Shown here piece after piece: positions 24,573 to 37,290 of a stretch of DNA of 64,000 nt. The position numbers were made by a program, and so were the translations under genes. Location: positions 9,325,098 to 9,389,097 of the forward strand of contig NC_135560.1 of NCBI RefSeq assembly GCF_964340395.1, read 5' to 3'. The notes beneath the pieces are model-generated. The model saw only the letters and a list, made by a program, of their open reading frames with translations, was not told where the DNA came from and ran no database searches. How positions within the stretch are numbered: position 1 is the first letter of the stretch; the number at the start of each line of letters is the position of its first letter. The stretch comes from Glandiceps talaboti (lineage: Eukaryota > Hemichordata > Enteropneusta > Spengelidae).

Positions 24573-27500
24573 TTACCAACTGTGTGTCATAAATATACAT
24601 TGTCTTATCAAACTCAAACTTTTCATAGAAGTTTATAATCTGATCAATCATTCAATGCTTTTAGCTTGTTACTGTACGTCAGACATAGTATGGATGTATG
24701 TTATGATCATTACTGCAAATCAAAGATATCAAGTTTCTCAAACAGCCTTGTAAACTGTGGAATCTACCAACCACTGTAAAGAGATAAAGATGTAGCTAAC
24801 TACTCAGTGAAAGTAAATTATGTCTAAACATATAAAGTACATTTGTTTGCATTTGAAAATCAAAGTCGCTGTAGAATTAATGATGTTTTTGGACAAACCG
24901 TGTAATTTATGCGACAGGTTCCGTGGTCATAGTAAGTAGAATAACATAAGTTATGAAAAAGGAACATTTCTACTCACAGAATCAATTATTTTGGGACTCG
25001 TTTTCCGAAATTTTTCAGTTGATATGTCCTATTATTTTGCATGACTATGAACCCGGTGTCTCCGAAAATTCATTCCCACATATTAAAAAGTAATTTATGA
25101 TATAGATGGGAAGAAGTTGTTGTCTCACTGAATATTTTAGATGAATCAGCTTGGGGGCAGTATGTTTGCAGTGTGCGTAGGCTGACTTGTATCGTGAAAT
25201 GACAAGGTAAACTAGTCATGCATCTAGGGAGTTATTGTTCCTGTTAATTATTAACATACACCTGAATATAGTGTCACAGGTTCACTTCTGTTAGGAGTGG
25301 GTATTTCCAATTTCACATTGTCGTAAGCTGTTGATGAGACAACAAGCTATGCTTGCTATTTCACTTTCTAATGGGAACTAGCAGGTGACCTTACTCAGGT
25401 ATGTAGTTGTCGTCTTCTGAGTTTTTAGTTTTTGGAGTATTTTATGGAAAAAGTTCCCCCAATTTTGATAGCTTTATCACCAGTTTTATGTGGTCATGTG
25501 TCCCGGTATTATTTTACATGTCAGCAAACACAGTGTAATTCTATCCCTCTATCACCTCCATGAAAAAAACATTTGATAAGGAGCTATGTGAAGACTTCAG
25601 TTGTATATTAAAAACAGTCCAGTTAATCCAATTGTAAATGTTGTGAACTGTGGAATTTAGGCCACGGAAGGTAATGATGTTGAGTCTGAACCTGGGCAAT
25701 AAATATACCTAGATTACATAGGTGTGCCAAGTGGGGCAAAGACCATCTTCACTGTATGCTGTGTGTCTGCATTCTCTCACAGCATGGCCAGTGTGTTTAT
25801 CTTGATTTATTTAAGATAATAATAACATAGTGTTAAAGGAACCGTAGGAAATATATGTACATGTTAATATTGATTGTATCAGTGTCGCAGCAGTTGTGCT
25901 GTTGATAATAAATTTGTCTGTAATGTCAATATTAATTTGTACATTTACTATATTTGAATATCTGTATTTGATTTTATTAGCAGACATGTATTGGAACAGT
26001 TCTATGATATCATTATCAGTACAGTACATACATTTATTAAAATACAAGAATTAATTTCCCCACATCTCTATTAACTAATTTGAGAATTCCTAGCAGACAT
26101 ACAAGTTACAACCGTACGTGTGTGTTCCTCTTTCCTTTCATAGACTGTAGACGGACATAACAAAACTGCTGTGTATCACTTGTTTGACACAATCCTCTCT
26201 GTGTTTACTCTGCACAGTTTTTAGAAGTCAACAAATAGCAATGCCCAAATGCCTCACAGCATTCCTTTCCTTACAACAAGTAAGCTTGATAAAATTTTCA
26301 ACCCTGTCTTGTAACAATGGCTTTTGTTCACAATCTGGGCCCTGTACTTGTTGTGACACTCTAGAATATTTGCACCCACAAAAAAAACAGGTAGTTTATG
26401 ATAGTGAACGGTATTTACTCACATTTTCTCCATTCCACTGTTTGGTACAGACTACTTCATCACTACGTATGGCAATGTCCACTGGAATGTACTGTTTGTG
26501 CACACATCAGGAAATCCATGGTTTAAGATCTACATATGCTTCCATGGTGACAAAACAAAAGTTTTATTTATTTTGTTTGATAATTTGACATTTGTTTAAA
26601 AAAGTGATATTTGACCCTACACAGTCAGTGCTAAGGTCATTAAAGAACGTACTTGAACTTCAGGTATGTAGTATTTTGTTTACATTACAACTAATACCTA
26701 TGACAGATATATCCTTCCAGATATATCACATATGTTTTTGCTGTTTGTAATAATAATCGTGCATAAAACAACAAACTGCAGTTATCACAAATTGTTCCTA
26801 CCATCAGTGATATAATTTCAATAAGACAAGATATCACTTTCCTCATGAAATAACAATGTCTTTTTCATGTCATATGAGATGTACCGAAAGATAAACAGAC
26901 TGTCATCTCACTCACTGTATCTGCCCATTGCTAAGGAGATAACCGGTCTCTGTTGTATTTAGAACATTAACTCTGACATTACAACTTATTGCCCAAGCCT
27001 CAAGGAATGATGTAAGGTCTGATCTCAAATGTCATCAAGAGAGACTAACATTATCTTTAGATCCCTGCTGATTGTAAGTTAATTGCAGTTATTGTTAAAG
27101 TTGGTGGTAAAGATAAATTGTATGACATTTACAAAACAGACTCGTCTAACTACTATGCACATGCATGTATTCATATATGTGATATGGGTATGAATGACTT
27201 TGGAATCCCATTCTGTCCTATTTGACATAGAAAGATATTAATATCATTGAATGATATAGTTCAAATACATGTACAGACCTTCAATTTAACATGAATTGTG
27301 CCTCAGAAATAAACTTTTTCTGTTATTTTGTTCAAGAAAATTCTAACCCATTCTTAGTTAAAATCAAGAAAAAAAATCAGCGCTCACCGTACAAATTTTG
27401 TAAATAGAGGTCAAAAAGTTATTGAAGTTCAGTCATTTTAGAATCCAATATGGCTGCCGAAATGCTGAAACTCTATGGGAAAATGAAAGATTGATGATTT

Positions 27501-28354
27501 TCATGAAAACAAGACGACCGACTCCCAAATTTCTGATGTTTATAATTGAAAATATTTGGAAGCAAGCTTCCATATATGAAACCTTTGGAGAGATTGAAGA
27601 ACCTTTATTTTCATTGAACTTTGAAGCTCATCCCTGAGGTGCATTCTGCCTTCTGCCTTAATGCTTATAGGCTTGGTTATTAGATTTTGCCATGGGAATG
27701 GTTCAGCTACAATATTCTATAGTATTGATTTCCATTGGTCTACTAAACTACTTACTTTATGAATTTAGTCGTCTAGACATGATGCTATTATTACCCTGTG
27801 CTAAAAACTAATTTCAAGCCCTGGATTTATGACATGGCCAAAAGTCCTATTACCTGAGTATTAGTTCCCCATACTTGTTGTGACATCAATATTACACTGG
27901 GATATGTATTATCTCATTAACTTGATGAACATAAGCAGGAATCAGTTCCTGGCCAAGTCTTAAAAAAATGACATGTCTTCAGTGGTTTCCCTAGGTGTGC
28001 ATGATTGAAAAAATGATAAGGAGATATTTGAAAAACATAGCTGCTTTTAGCATTGGAGTTCATTCATTCATTCATTCAATCAATCATTCATGTAACATTT
28101 CTTTGCTGTTCTTAAGAACCCCTCTGCCAACCAATGGTTCATTCATGCATTAAGTCGTGACTACAGAACATTTCTCAACAGTCTTAAAGTGGCAGATCCT
28201 GCTTTCAAATGATTAGTTTGACTTTACATAAATCAGGTATGGTGACAACTTGAGATGTTTAATAGTCAGCCATAAAGTATGATTACCAATTCAAGTAGTG
28301 TGTATTGTCACCATCTTCATGACCTGAGATTCTTAATGGCAAGTACTTGTAGAG
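24573..28354. other. Non-coding DNA, no gene called
   Basis: The longest non-repetitive open frame of the window lies here (26184-26588, +). It reads as low-similarity sequence without motif; a possible acceptor (26216) and donor (26279) fall inside it but do not give a convincing exon. A short ATTC repeat is at 28058-28080. Nothing else was recognised. Confidence 0.45.
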
Positions 28355-28727
28355 AGACGGGGTACCCAGTTTTATGCACTGTTCTAAAACCCTTCATTTT
28401 AGATATGGGTGCCCAGTTTTATGTACTGTACTAACCCTTCGTTTTTAGACATGGGTACCCAGTTTTATGTACTGTACTAACCCTTCGTTTTTAGACACGG
28501 GTACCCAGTTTTATGTACTGTACTAACCCTTCATTTTTAGACACAGGTACCCAGTTTTATGTACTGTACTAACCCTTCGTTTTTAGACACGGGTACCCAG
28601 TTTTATGTACTGTACTAACCCTTCATTATAGACACGGGTACCCAGTTTTATGTACTGTACTAACCCTTCGTTTTTAGACACCGGTACACAGTTTTATGCA
28701 CTGTACAAAACCCATGGATTTATAAAC
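28355..28727. repeat. 47-bp minisatellite, about 8 units
   Basis: The unit is built on GGGTACCCAGTTTTATGTAC then TGTACTAACCCTTCGTTTTTAGAC. Inner units are nearly identical; edge units have more changes. Each unit carries the palindrome GGGTACCC and a GTAC, so arrayed hairpins are possible. A run of 9 C follows. Confidence 0.93.
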
Positions 28728-29849
28728 CCCCCCCCCCTTCCAAGTAACAGCAAAAGTTTTAAGAGTTTATTTCTGAGGTGCATTTCTCATTAATTGATTT
28801 GATTAATCAGTTAGCTAATTACATGTAGTTCATTAACAACAAAGTGTCAGCAATATAATTTGATTTATGCAACTGTCTATATACAAGTAGAAACAACTCC
28901 ATGGATACAGAAGGATACCATACATGTAATTAATACAGACATACACCTGTGGAGTTTATCAGTTGCTTATAACAAATTTAAAATTGTACAATCTGTGTTG
29001 ACGAAACCACACCTTTTTGATATATTAACATTGGTTATATTTAGAGTGAAGACACATGTTGATTTAAAAAGTGGGTGGTTGTTCCTTATACTCAGAATTC
29101 CAAAATAACAGGCTACCAAGAATGGATGTTCATTCAGGCAATGTTTGAAATATTAATGCAATTATACCAGGAAGCAAAGGGCAAAAATCAAATGTAATGT
29201 TAATGCTGGTAAAATTAGTCACCAGATTGTGCTGAAAACTGCGCTGACACTCATTTTAGGACAAAGTGAACACCCACTGTCCTGTTGTGAAGGCGTTTGG
29301 AATAAACAAGTAATGTTCATAATACATGGTGAGTGTTGTCTTGAAAGGGTCTGGACACACCTCATATTAATCACACCTTGATACTGTAGTTAACTCATCA
29401 CACAGTTCAATTACTGCATTTTTGTGGCGAGTAGGGAGACATTGCTTGTCAAGTTGTCACATACAAAGATGAATATAAATACGCCTACAAATTTGAAGCA
29501 TCTAACGCACCTTCTTGACTTTGTATAGGCTATGTTATCCGATGTACTGTGTGTTTCATTGAATGCATAGATTTGTACAAGTACTACTAGTCGGTCAGTC
29601 TGAGTGCAATTTTGTTGTGTACTAAAGGTGGAAAATTGTTAAGTTTTTGTAGAAAGCAGATGATGTAATTGTAGATGATGACAAATCATTGAAAGGAATT
29701 CTTTTCATTTTAAAAGAAATAATTCTAATGTTACTCCACCTATATTTCAAACAAATGATTTACAAATAGTTTATTTTGTTATTGTAAGTTTATGTACAAA
29801 TACCTGTGTGTGTAATAGGAAAGGTTTCTGTATCTGTCAGTCGTCTGAA

Positions 29850-30259
29850 TAGCCTACCAGTAGACTAGAAGGACTATTACTACTACACTATTCTGCTATC
29901 CTAACTAACATTTTATTTTTTCTAAATTTTCACTGTCATTCCTAGTCTACTCTCATTCCTATCTCCAGCTGGTATTATGCCACACCCCCCATATGCATAA
30001 GGTGTGCAAAACATTAGTGTAAATTTAAAGAGAAATTTATGTACGTGGGGAGACAGGTCATATTTACATATACTGATTGCGCGATTTAAAAATGACCAAT
30101 CACGGTCAATAGTGGAATACCATTTGAGGCCAGCTCAAAATAGGAGTCAGAATATACAAGAGGACAGCGAAAATTCAAACAATAAAAATTACATTTACAA
30201 TAGCAGAATAGTGTAGTAGTGATAGTCCTTCAAGTCTACTGCAGGTACAATGTAGGCTA
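29850..30259. mobile_element. 410-bp foldback MITE with 9-bp target duplication
   Basis: Ends are TAGCCTAC and its exact inverse GTAGGCTA. Flanks TCGTCTGAA (29841-29849) and TAGTCTGAA (30260-30268) agree at 8 of 9 positions. Pairing extends inward about 140 bp on each side (for example GAAGGACTATTACTACTAC with its complement, one mismatch), with a short insertion on the right arm. Nine-base duplications and long terminal inverted repeats fit Mutator-like (MULE) elements (established); no transposase is present. Small open frames inside are accidental. Confidence 0.75.
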
Positions 30260-30458
30260 TAGTCTGAAAAAACATAGATGTATAAGGTTATACAATGAGG
30301 TAATATATTGGTAATGTAATGTATACAAAATAATCCTAAACCTGTACTAGATTTAACCGGTCTATTATTTTTTTGATCAGACAACCAACAATATATTCAA
30401 TGAAAAGTGTTTAATTACGGACACTGTACATGTTAACTGGAGATCTACACATATTTTC

Positions 30459-30741
30459 AGGGCTTGAAATTAAATGAACAGGAGTCCTGTGTCTGCTGAC
30501 TACCAAGTCATGGGGCTACAATAATTTGCAGCTGGTAGCCCACTCGGACTACCACTGATGATGTGATGATTTAAGGATGAAAGATTTACGAACATAAAAG
30601 TATTTTTAATAACGGACATATTTCTAGTAGAGGAACTCAGTTCAAGAATATAGGACAATATTGTCACCATCTTTGGGGTACCACTTTCTAAAATTGGTAG
30701 CCCACTAGGACTACCAAAGAAAAAAGTTAATTTTGAGCCTT
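30459..30741. mobile_element. 283-bp element with imperfect inverted ends and internal repeat
   Basis: The left end AGGGCTTGAAATTAA and the inverse of the right end, AAGGCTCAAAATTAA, match at 12 of 15 positions. Inside, GGTAGCCCACT(C/A)GGACTACCA occurs twice (near 30535 and 30697) and is itself partly palindromic. No clear target duplication was found. It is probably an old non-autonomous DNA transposon. Confidence 0.5.
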
Positions 30742-31510
30742 CATTTTATATCCATTTTGTCTATTCAGTAACAGATCAAAATTGTTATCTGGTGTGGACC
30801 CAAAATTGATTGGATTTATCATACCATACATGTATTATGTGCATGGCTGCATAAATACATTTACCCACAAGTGATTCAGTACTGTGTATAGGATGTATGG
30901 CATCCTGAGTAAGTCATTATATGGCACAGAGTAGTTTCAAAAAGTATTCCAATTGCAGCTCGTGTAGGTTTAAAATACATGCATTTCTATGAAGCCTAAC
31001 AAAATAGGCAGACAGAATACATGTTATTAACATGAAAAGCCTGGCATTGGTAGAGAGGATATTCATCTTGATACTCTAGAAGAGATCCTTTTCAATCACA
31101 GACATTGATGATTTTCTTTGATGATAAATTTTCAATGCAGATTGCGTGTTAAATTGAGATATGTAGTCAAGATGCCTATCTCGATTTCTTGTATGCAATG
31201 GAAAATCCCCAGAAATGGCAACAAGATGCTTATCGTGTCTTTTAACTACAAGATGTGGTGAATGCAGAAAAGATAGTATTAGTGAGATGATATGATAGCC
31301 ACTTCTCTCACGTCTTAGAATGAGGTTTCCTAATAACCAACAACAATTATCCCTGCTCAGGTGCTAAAAGACTGTTGTCTGAAATTCAAGATCTTTTAGG
31401 ATATCTCGTAATAACCTTGTATATGTAATCTTATTGCGACGCAGTTTGAATTTATAAGCTTTTTAATTCAAGCTGTATTCTGAATTGTCATTAAATCATT
31501 TGATATGATA

Positions 31511-31620
31511 CTAGTATATGATATGATATGATATGATATGATATGATATATGATCTGATCTGATATAAGATATGATTTTATATACGATATGCTATATATG
31601 ATTATATGATATGATATGTG
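31511..31620. repeat. ATATG pentamer-rich array
   Basis: Repeats of ATATG (as TGATATGATATG) decay into ATCTGATCTG and TATACGATATG variants. Confidence 0.9.
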
Positions 31621-31796
31621 ATATAGAATGCTAGGAGTGGAAATTGAACACTATTTTCATTCTATGTTCTACATAATTGAATCATATTTGCATATTACAT
31701 ATTAACAGCAGGTACTTTGCATAATCTAATTTGAAAGGTCAATTTGCATATTTCTTATTTGATAAACATGTAACGTAATCAAATAATTCATAAGTT

Positions 31797-31990
<194 letters not shown>

Positions 31991-32006
31991 ACACACATAT
32001 GTATGA

Positions 32007-32100
32007 GGTCACAAGTAGTAACTCGGAGTTTCATGCTTCAGTGATCTTCAGATGAGTGAAGATTGCAAAAGCATGAAACTGCCAGTTACAACTTGTGACC
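32007..32100. other. 94-base hairpin next to the GA tract
   Basis: GGTCACAAGT, GTAACT, AGTTTCATGCTT and ATCTTCA on the left pair with their complements on the right around the loop GATGA. Only about 6-7 mismatches occur over 43 paired positions. The shape suits a miRNA precursor, but short foldback transposons look the same. No target duplication is obvious. Confidence 0.55.
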
Positions 32101-32275
32101 GCCTAATTCCATGGATGAAACATCTGTAACGCTCTGCTACTAATATTGCATTTAGCAATGCTCTGCATGCCAGACCAGATCAAAATATGAGAAAGTGGAT
32201 AATGATATTTTTATTTATATCATCACCTGATCATGTGTATCTGATATACAAAATGTAATATTTTGATTTCTATAT

Positions 32276-32635
32276 AAGGGGAACACCACTCCAGGAAATG
32301 GAGATATTTTGATAAATAATCGGTTCTGGAGAGTCATGCTGTCATGAATCTGTATCACCTACAGATACTTGTGATTTCAGACATGAACCCTGATTGCCAA
32401 TACACCTGTGTATTACATCTCTCATGAATATTCAGTGTTCAACCATGAATAATTACTTCTGCTGACTCCCATGATGCAATAGCCCAATAGCAAAGATACC
32501 CTATAAAGGCACACGATCAACTTAATGTGTCTCTGAAATCGCAAGTAACCACAGGTGATGTAAAATCATGAAATGACTCTCCAGAACCCATAGTTTGTGA
32601 AAATGACTTGATTTTCCTGGAATGGCCTTCCCCTT
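32276..32635. mobile_element. MITE family B, copy 2, complete
   Basis: The left end AAGGGGAACACCACTCCAGG ... GTTCTGGAGAGTCAT is mirrored at the right by ATGACTCTCCAGAACC ... TTTTCCTGGAATGG ... TTCCCCTT. This gives terminal inverted repeats of about 70 bp in a 360-bp element. The internal GAATATTCA motif is shared with the other copies. Flanks (TATAT and GAATA) give no exact duplication. Non-coding. Confidence 0.85.
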
Positions 32636-33155
32636 GAATACATATATTCATATGAATATTTACCCTAAATTTAACTGTGAATATTTTATGCAAATATGAA
32701 AAGTGTACACTATTGAACTACATTTGTATTCCCAATATGATGATATCACTATTTAGTATGATGTATTTTCCATGTTTTAGTACAATTAGTATGGATAGTT
32801 AGGGAATACATTCTCCCAATTCAACTAATTTCCATATGCTAAGGGCTAAATGCTTGATCTCAATGTATGTGGATCAATGACATGGGGAAAAACATAGAGA
32901 AGTCATAACATTGTATACCTTGAAGTGATTACAAAGTTGAACACAGATGTACTTACTATGCAGTGCACACCTGTACTTATGTCTGATGCTGGCAGCATAT
33001 GTAGTTAAAGTGAACTGATTAATTTGGCTAGTTTCACATGTAATGTTGTTTAGACGTTATTACAGATATTAAAGGGACAGCACTGACATGCAACTAATAT
33101 TAACTTCTGGCTCGGTCATCCGTAAGAGGAGGTTTCCAACTATTTTCAATGTATT

Positions 33156-33366
33156 CTTCATCTGTGCATTGTACATCTTGTATAGTTCATATGATGATCT
33201 GCATGTATAGGTATGGATCTTCATCTGTGCATTGGACAACTTATATAGTTTATATAACCTAGAAATATAAGTATGAATGTTCATCTGTGCATTGTACAAC
33301 TTACAGTTCATATAACGTAAAAGTACGAATCTTCATTGGTGTATTGTACAACGTATATATTTCACC
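33156..33366. repeat. Degenerate 50-62-bp tandem repeat, 4 units
   Basis: Each unit starts TTCATCTGTGCATTGTACAA (or a close variant), followed by TATAGTTCATAT. Units shrink and diverge towards the right. Confidence 0.8.
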
Positions 33367-35229
33367 TAACACATATTAACTGTGCACTGTACATCCACAA
33401 TTCACATATCAATTCCTGTAATTGAACATTGACTGTGACACTTTCCATTCATATGTAAATCATACAGTTACAGTGTATTACAACCCATACTGAGAACTAT
33501 TCTTCATTCACAAATAGAAAAATGAAGTGACAACCTTTGCACTTAGAAAGGTTTTGATGTGAATATATTCAATACTAAAATGCTCATTGATGAATGTGTC
33601 GATGGTAATTTGTAATGTGTAATGTACTCTTAAAATGTATGCGAAGGTTATAGTAATATATTATGGCATTAAATACTGCTTTAAAATGTTTATGATGCAT
33701 GTATATTCACAGAGGTCAAAGGTCAATGTCGCCAATAAAACTTGGGTCTGCTTTCCAAATTTATAGTGATATTGAATCATAAATTTCACGTTAATTTCTT
33801 TTCCTGCAGAGATTACATACACTGTCTTATGACAGTCCCTCATAATTGTATTAATCTTGGGCCCAGTTTTAATACACAGCGCTGTTTTCAAATGAAAACG
33901 TTAGTATCGTTTGTATTTTGTTATGTTTTTATGCATGTACATGATAGGCCATCAAGCGTTTTTTGACTGTTTACACAGAAACACCATGGAATAAGTAAAA
34001 TATGATGCTGTTGTACACAAGCAAACATAATGAAATGATTTAAGCGCAAGTATTTTACATCAATCAATTCCGGTCTTTGGTTTTCAGTTTTTAGTCATTT
34101 ACATGATGCCATTTTTGAATGTTTTCATTTTCGCCCATTTACATAGACTGCATTTACATAGACTACATTTTTAAAATGAAATATTATCTTTCAAATTTTG
34201 GCATTTTCAAAAATTATTTTCATAACGTAAATGAGGCCTTACAATAATTATAATGTAAATGCGTATAGCCATACGTTGAAAATAAATTGATAGTAAACCT
34301 GAAGATGTTACAAAAATTCAATGACGAGAGTGTGCCCAAATTTTTCTTAAAGGCCTACTCTACATATAAATAGGGGTTGGATTAAGATGACACTCATTGC
34401 AAGATGACTTTGAACGTGTAACACATTCACACAACTCATATAACGCCTATGAAACTACCATTTTAGAGAGTATTACAGATATTTCATCTCCTATAAACGT
34501 TTGCCTACGGTATTATGAATATACAGGAAAGAAATCTGTCACTGTGTTATTGAAAATAGTTGCATTTTGGGGGCTGTATTCATGAAAATGATGGCTTGAT
34601 ACATATTGGAAGTGTCGAGAAACTGACCCGTGATTGAAAATGAACCCTTTACATACATTGCAGAACTTCAGAAGAGGTATAGTTTTATCAGTTAGAATGT
34701 CAAAAAGCTATATTGTCTATCACATTAAAAGAGTTACAAATCACTGTTATCAGTGCTTCATAATGAAAGCACTCTACAATATCCAACGTATTTGATTGTC
34801 ATCAAATCAACATTACCCTCAAGGTTTTTGTCAAATCAGGATGTAGATCGCACATTGGAGTTCTTAGGAGACGTCAAACATCACCATGGACATCAAAATC
34901 AGCCAGAAATGTTCTCTAGCTGAATAGTGAGAAAGTGTTTTCAATATCCGTGAAAGACAGTGTGCTTGATGTGGCGTGAAGTTGTTATTGTTATTATTTA
35001 GTTATGATGTGTACACCTACATGCAAAATTTTAAAAAATAAACAAAAAGGAATGAAAAGAACAGCACAAACACGGAGAAAATCAACAAAAACATAAAGTC
35101 TAAAATATATTGTATTAGAAATATAAAATATTGGAACAAAGCAAGTATAAAAACTGAATAAGGGTGTCTTTAAAACTGTGACTGAATATGTCCTGTCTTC
35201 AGTCCTTATTTCAAGTTGGAGTGAATTCC

Positions 35230-35230
35230 A

Positions 35231-35269
<39 letters not shown>

Positions 35270-35270
35270 G
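35230..35270. repeat. (AAAT)n microsatellite
   Basis: About ten TAAA tetramers. Confidence 0.97.
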
Positions 35271-35493
35271 TTGAGTTTTGTGCAGAACACATACATGTTT
35301 ACAGTGTTTAATAACACTGTTTTGTTTTGAGTGTAATGTAAAAAAAATAATATGAAGACAGTGTTCAATATAATTTTGAACAGTGTGCAAATGAGTCTAA
35401 AAATCCATTTAGTTGACATATAGTCTTAATTGTACTGATGCTGGTAGGGTTTAGTCTATAAAATACAACATTCATGCCACGCTATCACTGTAT

Positions 35494-35895
35494 TAGTCTA
35501 GTTCCTGACGACCGTATTCCGATTTTACACTACGTTATCTTCACACATTACGTCTAGTCAATGTCATTTGTCTCGCACAGAATTCTGTGCTCCCTCCCCC
35601 ACAGTGTTCATAAAAACATGATGACGTTGTTGCATCCCACATGATTTTAGTTTAAGCAGACTGGAGGTGGAGTTTAGTTGGACATTTGCATATCATATCA
35701 GTCCAGCTGTAGCAATGAATATTAACAACAGCCTGTCAATTTGTGATGGATTACTACTGATATGCTCCGTTTGCGCTTCGCCCAGCATGTGGTTGAACCA
35801 TATTTATCGCCCTGAGTAAAGACAATTTGACTAGACGTAATGTGTGAAGATAATGTAGTGTAAAATCGGAATGTGGTCCGTCAGGATCTAGACTA
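35494..35895. mobile_element. 402-bp MULE-like MITE with perfect 9-bp target duplication
   Basis: TCACTGTAT flanks both sides exactly (35485-35493 and 35896-35904). Ends are TAGTCTAGTTCCTGACG and its near-inverse CGTCAGGATCTAGACTA. The terminal inverted repeats run about 72-75 bp (to 35565 and from 35821) with a few mismatches, including CCGATTTTACACTAC and TTATCTTCACACATTACG. Nine-base duplication plus long terminal repeats is characteristic of Mutator-like elements (established). It has no coding capacity. The perfect duplication suggests the youngest datable insertion in the window. Confidence 0.88.
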
Positions 35896-36925
35896 TCACT
35901 GTATCAGCCAGCAGTCACGTGGTTAAGAAGCCTGATAGGGGTGAACAACTCGATGTATCTTTCACAGTTCAGTAGGTTTTTCTGGAGAAGTGTATGTGAA
36001 GGGATGCAAGCAACGATTCTAAAAAAAAGAACAAGATATTTAAAAAGACCATAGCAACACTGATAAAGCCATAACAACTGCAGTCCAAAGCTAGGTAGTC
36101 ACTTCAAAAAAGTAGATTCCAATGAGGTAACTTCACTATTACAATTGCAGTACAAGACAAAATATGGCCAAGGGTTTGCTAAGAATTGTTTTGTTTAAGT
36201 GTAATTGGTATCCAAAATAAATACACCAAAGTCATGACTAAAAATCCCTGTTTACATGATCATTCTAAAACTGAAGGTAGCGCTTCTTGAAAAACAACAA
36301 CATGAAATTTATTATTTTAGCAGTCCATTGTCTTGCTGCATCATAGCTCCATAGTTTTCTATCTTCCATGGTAAACATATAGTATTTTCAATCCAAATAC
36401 ATTAATAATGATTTTAATATGACTTATTTGTTTTGGATAAGTTCTGAAATGGATGTTTCACAATTATGATAATATAAATAGTTCTCATTGTCTGGTGTAC
36501 TTCTAAAAAGTTCAAGTTGTGTTGAAATATCTCTTACATGTACATCATATCATTTCATAACATGATTCAATATATGCAGATGAGATGTTTTGCAATAACA
36601 AATTAATTTACTTTATTTGATGAGTTTGAAACAAACCCAATAAAAGGGTTTAAATTAAGAGGGTTTTACTTTGGTTTTATCGTAATCTAACTGTTGACAG
36701 TAGTATAGGTACAGCTGGATTAGTTTGTTCTATCTTCCCAGGGATAAATCAAATATATATCTGTGTACTTAGGGTGGTGTGCAGGAATTCACCTTACCTG
36801 TAATAGAATTCTACCACCTAGGTGAGTCATAAAAAATAAGGACTATTCTATTTTTCAGTCGCACCCATAACTTCCGTTCCATGTGCTTCACATGCATTAC
36901 TAGAGGTACGTGTAACAGTAAGCTG

Positions 36926-36976
36926 ACCTTCTTGTTCTATTTTTGACCCTCTAGCATGAAGTAAAATGCTGTTGCA
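36926..36976 (+). repeat. Dispersed repeat fragment shared with 53990-54040
   Basis: TGACCTTCTTGTTCTATTTT then TGACCCTCTAGCATGA here matches TGACCTCCTTGTTCTATTTT then GACCTTCTAGCATGA at 53990-54025. Similarity fades on both sides. Class unknown. Confidence 0.5.
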
Positions 36977-36992
36977 GGTACTGAGAATTTGA

Positions 36993-37290
36993 CAAACATT
37001 TAGACATTATTCCTGGATTTGTACAAGGATGACAAATATGAATGATCTAAGGGACCTTGTCACTATGAGTCTTAATATACCATTATTTCCCAGTATTTAA
37101 ATGACAAAACCCTTATGGGATATTAGTAAACCCATAATTCAATTTTTCAAACATTTGTATTATTCCTGGATTTGTACAAGCATGAGAAATATGAATGATT
37201 TTAGGGGGCCTTGTCACTATGAGTCTCAATATACCAGTAGTGACAAAACTGTTATGGGATACAGGTAAACGCATAAGTAAATTTACAAAC
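36993..37290. repeat. 155-bp tandem duplication
   Basis: CAAACATTT..ATTATTCCTG starts at 36993 and again at 37148. Shared blocks include ATGAATGAT, CCTTGTCACTATGAGTCT and TTATGGGATA. The second copy lacks a segment of about 15 bases. Confidence 0.85.

Noticed and set aside
26184-26588. 134-codon + strand open frame with an acceptor/donor-like pair inside
   Set aside because: The peptide shows no domain or motif, and the splice-like pair leaves an exon without protein-like character. Kept only as a note.
36785-36821. Possible 37-base exon between GTGTGCAG and GTGAGTC
   Set aside because: The acceptor lacks a pyrimidine tract and the segment is a local inverted GAATTC-containing sequence.
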